From SKNW01 sp050485865 (GTDB lineage: Bacteria; Gemmatimonadota; Gemmatimonadetes; Longimicrobiales; Gaopeijiaceae), in NCBI GenBank assembly GCA_050485865.1, contig JBJHCE010000108.1, positions 1-10,344 on the forward strand: DNA of 10,344 nucleotides. The letters are read 5' to 3'. The position numbers and the translations under genes are program-made. Under the pieces are notes generated by a model. That model saw only the letters and a list, made by a program, of their open reading frames with translations. It did not search any database and was not told the DNA's origin. Of the stretch, positions 1 through 5,765 are shown in pieces (within the stretch, counting starts at the first letter, position 1; each line of letters starts with the position of its first letter).

Positions 1-93
1 ATCGGTATGGAGGACGTACCCTGGGTCGCAAGGCAACTCATGAAGCACGGCAATCGGGAAGCGTGGCTCGTGGGGAGGCGCCTGTGCCGCTGA
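1..93 (+). CDS. C-terminal end of an unidentified upstream gene (partial)
   Basis: The first frame is open from the left edge to a TGA at 91-93, giving 30 residues that begin IGMEDVPWVARQLM and end in a basic stretch (VGRRLCR). It overlaps the GTG start at 84 by 10 bases, the spacing expected of a translationally coupled pair. That, plus the nucleotidyltransferase-like start that follows, makes it plausible that this is the tail of the partner gene of an AbiEii-type pair. I do not recognise the family, and the frame is too short to separate firmly from chance in this GC-rich DNA. Confidence 0.35.
   Translation: MGMEDVPWVARQLMKHGNREAWLVGRRLCR
72..78 (+). promoter_or_regulatory. Strong ribosome binding site for GTG at 84
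   Basis: GGGGAGG at 72-78 lies 5 bases before the GTG at 84. This favours GTG 84 over the in-frame GTG at 63, which has only a weak GGGAA upstream. It also favours it over the ATG at 174, immediately before the hydrophobic segment, which has no convincing site. Confidence 0.5.
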
Positions 94-1358
94 CCGGGTT
101 CCAGGAGGAGATCCTCCGCCTCCTCGCGGCGCACCGCTCCCCTTCCGGCCCCGCCCCGGCGCTTTCTGGCCTGATGCTCCTGGGCCTGTTCCTGGCAAGC
201 CTGCTGCTCGTGCGCCCGGCCGCGGCGCAGGAGCCGGAGGTCCTCACCCTTGCCCCCGCCGAGCGGGCCTTTCCCGAGGGATTTACCTCGATCACCTCGG
301 TCCGCGAACTCCCCGATGGCCGGACCCTGGTGGTGGATCGGGGAGAGCGGCGCCTGTACCTCCTCGACTGGGCGACCGGCCAGGTCGAAACGGTGGGGAG
401 GGTCGGCCAGGGACCCGGGGAGTATTCGAGCCTCGGCGCCATCTACCCGCTTCCCGGGGGTGGAAGCCTCCTCACCGAGGGCGCCCTCGGGCGCTGGCAT
501 CTCCTCGAGGGTGCCCGGATCCGGCACACCGTGGCTCACGATGCCGCGCTCCCGGCACTCCTCGGAACGGAGCTCGGAGGAGGGAGCATCTCCGGATCGA
601 TCCTCGGCGTGTCGACCCACCGGGGCGGGGGACCGCTCCGAGACCGGTACGCCGCCGACTCCCTGGCGGTGCTCCTGGTCGAGAGCCTCGCGGATGACGG
701 CGCCCCCACCCGGATCGACACCGTGGCCGTGGTCGCGGGTCGCGGGCCCGGATTTCCGTCCACGGTGCGCCGCGGGGGCCCGCCGGTGCGGGTCGATCCC
801 TTCGTGACCGAGGCCCTCGTGGTCCTGTTCCCTGACGGGTGGGTGGCCGTGGTCGACGCCTGCCCCTACCAGGTCCGGTGGCGGGCCCCGACGCGTGGGG
901 GTGCGGCAGCCACCTGGACCACCGGCCCCGAGGTCGAAGGGTGCGGCCCTCCCCTCGATGACCCCCACCGATGCGCCGCCGCCCACGGCTGGGACTTCCG
1001 ACGCCCTCCCGGGCCGTGTGGTCCCGAGGTACTGGATCGGTACACGTGGCCGGACCGGCCTCCTCCCTTCCTGTCCCAGCTCGCCCCGGGAATGAGCGCC
1101 CCGGCGGCCGCCGCCGCCTTCGCCGCTCCCGACGGGCGCCTTCTGGTCCGACGACTCCCCGCGCCGGACCAGGTCACCTCGGAGACCCGCTACGACGTGT
1201 TCGACCGAAACGGCCGGCGCTCCGCGGTCCTCCGCCTCCCGGCGAACGAGGCCGTCGTCGGCGTCGGGCCGGAGCACCTGTACATCATCTCCACCGACGC
1301 CCTCGACCTCCAGCACCTGCGACGCCAGGGGTGGCCCGGCGCGGGACGGGGCGGGTGA
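84..1358 (+). CDS. Secreted six-bladed beta-propeller protein with a foreign N-terminal extension
   Basis: Predicted exported protein of about 424 residues from GTG 84; function unknown. Residues 1-20 (PLTGFQEEILRLLAAHRSP after the start) resemble the beginning of AbiEii-type nucleotidyltransferases, not of a propeller. They are followed by a hydrophobic segment (about 31-43) and an AAA-Q signal peptidase I-type site near residue 48. The mature part has the family signature GRVGQGPGEY at 105-114, repeated D-G-R-x-L-V blade motifs, and a late blade with F-D-R-N-G-R and a terminal STDALDLQ element. Four cysteines lie in the middle. There is no lipobox cysteine, so the product is probably periplasmic or released. 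The stop overlaps the next gene's GTG (GTGA), indicating co-translation. The original propeller start may have been at or before ATG 174. The protein class is fairly sure; the exact start is not. Confidence 0.8.
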   Translation: MPLTGFQEEILRLLAAHRSPSGPAPALSGLMLLGLFLASLLLVRPAAAQEPEVLTLAPAERAFPEGFTSITSVRELPDGRTLVVDRGERRLYLLDWATGQVETVGRVGQGPGEYSSLGAIYPLPGGGSLLTEGALGRWHLLEGARIRHTVAHDAALPALLGTELGGGSISGSILGVSTHRGGGPLRDRYAADSLAVLLVESLADDGAPTRIDTVAVVAGRGPGFPSTVRRGGPPVRVDPFVTEALVVLFPDGWVAVVDACPYQVRWRAPTRGGAAATWTTGPEVEGCGPPLDDPHRCAAAHGWDFRRPPGPCGPEVLDRYTWPDRPPPFLSQLAPGMSAPAAAAAFAAPDGRLLVRRLPAPDQVTSETRYDVFDRNGRRSAVLRLPANEAVVGVGPEHLYIISTDALDLQHLRRQGWPGAGRGG

Positions 1359-2604
1359 GGGCGGTCAGGGACCTCGGCCTGCGGTCCCGGAACCCCCGGC
1401 GAGGGTCCGCCCTGCGGCTGGGCCTCCTGCTGCCGTCGCTCGCCCTCGCCGGCTGCGATCCCGATGCCGGCTCCCGTTCCGAGCCCGCCCTGCCTCCGGA
1501 GCCCAGCCTCACCCTGGAGCTCATCCGGACCCTCTCGGGCGAGGAACTCGGCGTCGGGGAGATCGGGGCGCTCTACGTGGACGCGGAAGGCCGAATCCAC
1601 CTGGCCGATGTCCTTTCCTCGACCCAGGAGGTCGTGGTCCTCTCCCCCGAGGGCGAACGCCTCCGGTCCGTGGGTCGAAGGGGGCAGGGGCCTGGCGAGT
1701 TCCTCCGCCTCGCGGGCATCGTGCCCGACCCCGGGGGGGCGGCGGATTCGTCGCCCACGACGCGGGAACCGGGCGGATCACCTGGTTCGATGAGGCCGGG
1801 CGAGCGACGGGCAGCCGGCCGTGGGAAGGGGGGACCGGGCGGTGGCCCGCCCTCCTCCCGACCCAAGGCCCGATCGTCGTTCGGGAGGTGGTCTACCTGA
1901 GGCGGGCCCCCGGGCAGGCCGAGGCGCCGGCCCCGGAAGTCCACCTTGTCCAGGTGGGGGAGGACGGCGCAGACCGGCGCGTCGAGGGGGCGGCAGGATC
2001 GATCCCCTGGCCCGACAGCTTCGACTGCGCTGCTCCGGGCGGCGGGTCGATCGCCATACTCCGGCTGCCTTTCGCGGATTGGGGGCGGCTTCCCGCAGTC
2101 ACGTCGGACGGTCGGATCGCCCTGCCGAGACAGGGCGAACTGGCGGTGGACCTCCTTCCCCTGTCGGTCGAGGGGGGTGGACCGGGCGCTCCACGCACCC
2201 TTCGGAGGGACCGCCCGCCGGTCGCCCTGACCGATGAACGATGGGCCCGGGAGCCCTCCGTCGCACGACTCGTCTCCCTGGAGGCGGAGCACGGAGGGTC
2301 GTTCCGGGATGCGACCGACCCTGGCTCTCCCTGCCCCCTGCCCGGCTCGCGCCCGGAGAACCTGCCCCCGGTCCGTACCGTGACCCCGACCGACGATGGC
2401 GGCATCTGGGTGGAGTCACCAACCGCGGAGGGGTTCGAGTTCGCCCTCTTCGCCGCCGACGGGACCCTCGTGGGGGTGGCCCCCGCCCCGGAGCGGGACG
2501 ACCGGGTGCACCCCTTCGCCCGGGGCGAGCACCTGTACCTCCTGGCGGTGGACGCCATGGGACTCCAGTCGGTGGAGGTCTACCGGGCGGTCAGTTCCCG
2601 CTGA
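1355..2604 (+). pseudogene. Six-bladed beta-propeller lipoprotein, frameshifted in a G7 run
   Basis: GTG 1355 overlaps the preceding TGA. The first 34 residues form a lipoprotein signal: an arginine-rich n-region, a LRLGLLLPSLALAG core, and lipobox Cys34 (codon 1454-1456). GRRGQGPGEF follows at 107-116. Translation in this frame turns into low-complexity R/P/G sequence after codon 127 and stops at 1898-1900. Clear propeller sequence continues in another frame (GFVAHDAGTGRITWFDEAG and onward) from about 1741 to TGA 2602-2604, ending with E-H-L-Y-L-L-A-V-D-A-M-G-L-Q, the family's usual tail. One extra G in the run at 1733-1739 would restore a protein of 416 residues. This could be a real inactivation, a slippage-switched gene, ribosomal frameshifting or a sequencing error. 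A separate start at 1888 could give only the last 238 residues, without an export signal. Confidence 0.8.
1733..1739 (+). other. G7 homopolymer at the frameshift point
   Basis: Seven consecutive G lie exactly where the propeller reading frame changes by one base. Eight G would join the two halves without any other change. Confidence 0.75.
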
Positions 2605-2741
2605 GGCCTGGCGCGCGCCCGCCGGGCGGCGTAGTGACAACGCGCGGGGCGAAGAGGGGCATCCAGGTGAGTTCCGAAGAACCCGGGCACACGGATTCGA
2701 GCCCCCGAAAAAAAAGCTTGACAACGCACCCCCCCCCCCCG
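2605..2741. other. Spacer upstream of the cysteine-rich protein gene
   Basis: No gene seen. It begins with a GC-rich inverted segment (CGCCCG-CC-GGGCG near 2616-2628) with no T run after it, so it is not a convincing intrinsic terminator. The 9-mer TGACAACGC occurs at 2635-2643 and again at 2719-2727, the second copy being part of the candidate -35 region. An A8 tract (2708-2715) sits just before that box, as an UP-element-like sequence might. A C12 tract fills the end. Confidence 0.5.
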
Positions 2742-2747
2742 TAGCTT
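2718..2747 (+). promoter_or_regulatory. Candidate promoter with C12 tract in the spacer
   Basis: A perfect -35 box TTGACA (2718-2723) is followed by an 18-base spacer containing 12 consecutive C (2729-2740) and then TAGCTT (2742-2747) as a weak -10 box (three of six matches to TATAAT). An A8 tract precedes the -35 box. The ATG of the cysteine-rich protein lies about 80 bases downstream, leaving a roughly 70-base leader. No transcript data are available, so the -10 assignment is inference. Confidence 0.5.
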
Positions 2748-2885
2748 GCACGGATCTCGCAGGCGGACTACGCTGCGCGGATGGCCACGCGGCGCCCGCC
2801 GCCTCCACGAGAGGGGAGAGAGAAACATGAATCCTTCCATCGCCCGACGGGATCGGAATCGGTACGCCCGATCCATCGGATTCAT
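2742..2885 (+). repeat. Direct repeat A, copy 1 (leader and signal-peptide start)
   Basis: This 144-bp block matches 4514-4657 with two mismatches by hand alignment. It spans the candidate -10 box, the untranslated leader with a small GC hairpin (GCGGC-gccc-GCCGC at 2789-2802), the ribosome binding site and the first 19 codons plus two bases of the cysteine-rich protein gene. Confidence 0.95.
2813..2818 (+). promoter_or_regulatory. Ribosome binding site deciding ATG 2827
   Basis: A purine-rich GGGGAG sits 8 bases before ATG 2827, and the same arrangement is kept in the second copy before ATG 4599. It marks 2827 as the start, although the frame is open further upstream. Confidence 0.7.
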
Positions 2886-3357
2886 CCTGGCCGGTGCGCT
2901 CATGCTGATTCTCCCGATGGGAGCGGACGCTCAGGAGGACCCGCCCACGTGCGGGTACTGCGTGGACCAGTACTTCGACCACATTCCCGAGTTCGAGGGC
3001 TGGTACCACAAGTTCGACTCCGCGGGGCCCGGCGATCCCCTGAACTGCGCGGTCTCCACGTTCGGCGGGCACCCCATCGGATGCGGGGAGAGCTACTGGC
3101 ACCCGACGAACGCGGACGAATTGGCCGACTGGTGCTGGGAGTTTCACCCCGATTGCGAGGACGTAGGCCTGGCGCTTCAGGACTTTCTGGACGGGGTGAG
3201 ACGCGAGGAAAGGGGCCTTCAGGAATCGGACCTGGAGGAGATCCGTGGGCTGGGCGCGCGGGTGCAGTTCGTCCACGCCGGTCTCGTCCAGGTGACGGAC
3301 TGCTCCGGCGCCGTGAGGTCCCTCGTGTCGGTGGTCCAGGTGGATGCCGCGGACTGA
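2827..3357 (+). CDS. Small secreted seven-cysteine protein, unknown family
   Basis: A 176-residue protein. Residues 1-35 are a signal peptide: an n-region with five arginines before the core, a hydrophobic core ILAGALMLILPMG, and an ADA-Q signal peptidase I site. The mature domain starts with a C-G-Y-C pair (Cys42, Cys45) and has further cysteines at 74, 86, 103, 110 and 159. Histidines at 52, 61, 82, 92 and 107 are interleaved with them, along with aromatic motifs (E-G-W-Y-H-K-F, S-Y-W-H-P, W-C-W-E-F-H). The last 65 residues are cysteine-poor, with an acidic/basic helix (about 112-140) and a Q-V-T-D-C strand-like end. Disulphides or metal binding are both possible; I recognise no catalytic motif. 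It overlaps the next propeller lipoprotein gene by 14 bases, so the two are co-translated and may work together. Its promoter and leader were reused in the chimeric gene at 4599. Confidence 0.8.
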   Translation: MNPSIARRDRNRYARSIGFILAGALMLILPMGADAQEDPPTCGYCVDQYFDHIPEFEGWYHKFDSAGPGDPLNCAVSTFGGHPIGCGESYWHPTNADELADWCWEFHPDCEDVGLALQDFLDGVRREERGLQESDLEEIRGLGARVQFVHAGLVQVTDCSGAVRSLVSVVQVDAAD

Positions 3358-4489
3358 ACCCGGGCGGGGGCGGCTGCTGCTCTGCATGCTGCCGCCCCTA
3401 GCCCTCGCCGCCTCCGCGTGCCTCGGGGACGCCGACGCCGTCCGGACCGATTCGGGTGAGCCGCACCGCGCGCCAGCTGAATCGAATGGTGGGGAGGCCT
3501 GCAACCCCTGTCGTCTGAGCCTCGAGCACGTCGCCACCCTGGGCTCGATCGACGACCCGGCAGCCAGAACCGGACTGAACCACGTCGCACGGGCCCCCGA
3601 TGGGGGGTTTTACGCGTCTCCTCGCTTTCAACCAGCGCAGGTCGCCCGCTACCGTGCCGACGGGAGCTTCCACTCGATCTACGCTCGGGGAGGCCAAGGC
3701 CCGGGGGAACTCACGTCGGAGCCCAGGGCGCTCATGCCGGTGGGGGACCGGCTGATCGTCGCGGAGCTCCGCCTCCACCTGTTCGCAGAGGGATTCCGAC
3801 CGGTCTGGACGGCGCCGCGGCCTATCGTAGGGCACCGCAACTTCCTGCTCGTGGACGGAGCAGAACTCAATGTGGTCGCTCTCGAGCGTGAGGATGGGTC
3901 CACGTACCTGATCCACATCGTGCGCCGGGACGAGTCGGGGATGCCCGAGGAGGTGCGGTCGGTCTACCCCCTCCCGCCGGGGTCACGCCTCGCGCGAAGG
4001 CCTCCCGGGGTCTCTCCAGCCCCCGACGGCGGGTTCTGGGTGGTCGAGGCGAACCGCTCCACGTTCGATCGCTTCGACGGTTCGGGCGAGCACCTGCGGC
4101 AACTGGTGGTAAACCGGCCCTGGTTCACCCCCTGGGACGAGCCTCCGCCGGGGAACGGGACCGAGCGCCCGCCTGTGCCGCGCACGATGCAGGTTCGGGA
4201 GCTCGGCGACGGCCGGGCCCTCGTCACGACTCTGGTGGCCAGCCTGGATTGGGCTCCCCAGTCCCCTGGACCCGTGAATATGGGTACGACCGACCGGATG
4301 GGGCACGACACCCTCGTGGAGCTCGTGGACCTCGAGACCGGCGAGGTCCACGGAAGCGTGCAGGTACCCTGGGATCTCAATTTCGTGGAGGGCCCGGGCG
4401 AGCTCCTCGTGCATGCGCCCGAGTCCATGCCCTCGCTCGACGTCTCGATCCACGTCTGGCGCATCAGGATCGAGCCGGAAGGTTCCTGA
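3344..4489 (+). CDS. Six-bladed beta-propeller lipoprotein, paralogue 1
   Basis: A 381-residue predicted lipoprotein of unknown function. ATG 3344 lies inside the end of the cysteine-rich protein gene. It gives an n-region with three arginines, a hydrophobic stretch and a lipobox-like LAASAC at Cys26; a start at ATG 3386 (residue 15) would lose the basic region. A C-N-P-C pair follows at 53-56, then RLSLEHVATLGS, the family signature GGQGPGEL (116-123) and repeated blade motifs (D-G-G-F-Y, D-G-G-F-W-V-V). The end is S-I-H-V-W-R-I-R-I-E-P-E-G, without the D-A-L-G tail of the other propellers here. From Cys26 on it matches the product of 4599-5765 over 356 residues without gaps, with about 44 differences, all after roughly the first 69 residues. 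Translational coupling to the cysteine-rich protein suggests a functional pair. Confidence 0.85.
   Translation: MPRTEPGRGRLLLCMLPPLALAASACLGDADAVRTDSGEPHRAPAESNGGEACNPCRLSLEHVATLGSIDDPAARTGLNHVARAPDGGFYASPRFQPAQVARYRADGSFHSIYARGGQGPGELTSEPRALMPVGDRLIVAELRLHLFAEGFRPVWTAPRPIVGHRNFLLVDGAELNVVALEREDGSTYLIHIVRRDESGMPEEVRSVYPLPPGSRLARRPPGVSPAPDGGFWVVEANRSTFDRFDGSGEHLRQLVVNRPWFTPWDEPPPGNGTERPPVPRTMQVRELGDGRALVTTLVASLDWAPQSPGPVNMGTTDRMGHDTLVELVDLETGEVHGSVQVPWDLNFVEGPGELLVHAPESMPSLDVSIHVWRIRIEPEGS
3396..3609 (+). repeat. Direct repeat B, copy 1 (5' part of propeller body)
   Basis: These 214 bp are identical to 4672-4885 by hand comparison, including silent positions. They cover the lipobox and the first roughly 69 mature residues. 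Beyond 3609 the two genes stay in register (constant offset 1276) but diverge at both silent and coding positions. Confidence 0.95.
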
Positions 4490-4598
4490 CGGCGCTCGCC
4501 TTCCTCCCCCCCTTAGCTTGCACGGATCACGCAGGCGGAGTACGCTGCGCGGATGGCCACGCGGCGCCCGCCGCCTCCACGAGAGGGGAGAGAGAAAC
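4490..4598. promoter_or_regulatory. Leader of the chimeric propeller gene; -35 box missing
   Basis: This gap contains repeat A copy 2 from 4514, so the TAGCTT element (4514-4519), leader hairpin and ribosome binding site are retained. The upstream sequence is different. The C tract is only seven long (4506-4512), and no TTGACA-like hexamer sits 16-18 bases before TAGCTT. Transcription may therefore depend on read-through from the upstream gene. Confidence 0.45.
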
Positions 4599-4657
4599 AT
4601 GAATCCTTCCATCGCCCGACGGGATCGGAATCGGTACGCCCGATCCATCGGATTCAT
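4514..4657 (+). repeat. Direct repeat A, copy 2
   Basis: Second copy of the 144-bp block at 2742-2885, at offset 1772, with two substitutions, both in the untranslated leader. The coding part is unchanged. Confidence 0.95.
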
Positions 4658-5765
4658 GCTTTCGCCCCTCGCCCTAGCCCTCGCCGCCTCCGCGTGCCTC
4701 GGGGACGCCGACGCCGTCCGGACCGATTCGGGTGAGCCGCACCGCGCGCCAGCTGAATCGAATGGTGGGGAGGCCTGCAACCCCTGTCGTCTGAGCCTCG
4801 AGCACGTCGCCACCCTGGGCTCGATCGACGACCCGGCAGCCAGAACCGGACTGAACCACGTCGCACGGGCCCCCGATGGGGGGTTCTACGCATCGCCCTT
4901 CTTCCATAACCCCCAGGTGGCCCGCTACCGGGCCGACGGGACGTTCCATTCGATCCACCTACGGGCGGGCCAAGGGCCCGGAGAGCTGAGCTCGGAGCCC
5001 TTCGTACTGATGCCCGTGGGCGACCGCCTGTTGGTCGCGGAGTTCCGCCTCCACCTGTTCGCAGACGGGTTCCGGACGGTATGGACGGCGCCCCGTCCGA
5101 TCAGCGCGCACCGCGACTACCTCCTCGTTGACGGCACGGAACTGAACGTGGTGGCTCGCGAGCGAGAGGACGGGTCCACGTACCTGATCCACATCGTTCG
5201 CCGGGACGAGGCGGGGATGCCCGAGGAGGTGCGGTCGATCTACCCCCTCCCGCCGGGGTCGCCCCTCGTCAGAAGGCCCCCCGGGGTGTCTCCCACCCCC
5301 GACGGGGGGTTCTGGGTGGTCGAGGCGAACCGCTCCACTTTCGATCGCTTTGACGGGGCGGGCGAGCACCTCCGGCAACTGGAGGTAAACCGACCCTGGT
5401 TCACCCCGTGGGACGAGCCTCCCCCGGGGAACGGTACCGAGCGCCCGCCCGTGCCGCGAACGATGGAGGTGCGGGAGCTCGGGGACGGCCGGGCCATCGT
5501 CACGACGGTCGTGGCCTCTCTGGACTGGGCGCCTCGGTCCCCTGAAGGGTTCTACCCGGGCACCACCGACCGGGCAGGGCGCGACACCCTCGTGGAGCTC
5601 GTGGACCTCGAGAGCGGCGAGGTCCTCGGAAGCGTGCAGGTGCCCTGGTTCCTCAGGTTCGTGGAGGGCCCGGGCGAGCTTCTCGTTCATGCGCCCGAGT
5701 CCATGCCCTCGCTCGACGTCTCGATCCACGTCTGGCGAATCAGGATCGAGCCGGAAGGTCCCTGA
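4599..5765 (+). CDS. Chimeric six-bladed beta-propeller lipoprotein, paralogue 2
   Basis: A 388-residue predicted lipoprotein. Residues 1-19 (MNPSIARRDRNRYARSIGF) are identical to the signal-peptide start of the cysteine-rich protein. From M20 the sequence follows the signal peptide and body of the propeller at 3344, with MLSPLALALAASAC placing the lipid-bearing Cys at 33. The C-N-P-C pair is at 60-63, the signature AGQGPGEL follows, and the ending S-I-H-V-W-R-I-R-I-E-P-E-G-P is shared. ATG 4599 is set by the duplicated ribosome binding site, although the frame is open to 4413. Relative to the upstream unit, a net 496 bp (rest of the cysteine-rich gene and start of the propeller gene) is missing. 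The differences from its paralogue include a cluster around P-R-S-P-E-G-F-Y-P-G. Its 3' end overlaps the convergent antiporter gene by 26 bp. Function unknown. Confidence 0.85.
   Translation: MNPSIARRDRNRYARSIGFMLSPLALALAASACLGDADAVRTDSGEPHRAPAESNGGEACNPCRLSLEHVATLGSIDDPAARTGLNHVARAPDGGFYASPFFHNPQVARYRADGTFHSIHLRAGQGPGELSSEPFVLMPVGDRLLVAEFRLHLFADGFRTVWTAPRPISAHRDYLLVDGTELNVVAREREDGSTYLIHIVRRDEAGMPEEVRSIYPLPPGSPLVRRPPGVSPTPDGGFWVVEANRSTFDRFDGAGEHLRQLEVNRPWFTPWDEPPPGNGTERPPVPRTMEVRELGDGRAIVTTVVASLDWAPRSPEGFYPGTTDRAGRDTLVELVDLESGEVLGSVQVPWFLRFVEGPGELLVHAPESMPSLDVSIHVWRIRIEPEGP
4672..4885 (+). repeat. Direct repeat B, copy 2
   Basis: Perfect 214-bp copy of 3396-3609. It lies only 14 bases after repeat A copy 2, whereas the upstream copies of A and B are separated by 510 bases. 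Confidence 0.95.

Noticed and set aside
2608..2632. Intrinsic terminator after the frameshifted propeller gene
   Set aside because: A GC-rich inverted segment exists but is not followed by a T run, and inverted GC stretches are common by chance here.
2690..2712. T-arm-like sequence (GGATTCGAGCCCCCG), possible tRNA or attachment-site remnant
   Set aside because: No acceptor, D or anticodon arm could be built around it, and no second copy was found in the window.
2746..2826. Upstream start for the cysteine-rich protein
   Set aside because: The 27 added residues come from the duplicated leader and would bury the signal peptide. ATG 2827 has a ribosome binding site, and both substitutions between the leader copies fall in this stretch.
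2416..3537. Minus-strand open frame of 373 codons
   Set aside because: It spans parts of three plus-strand genes and their spacer and has no recognisable motif. The plus-strand frames have signal peptides and ribosome binding sites.
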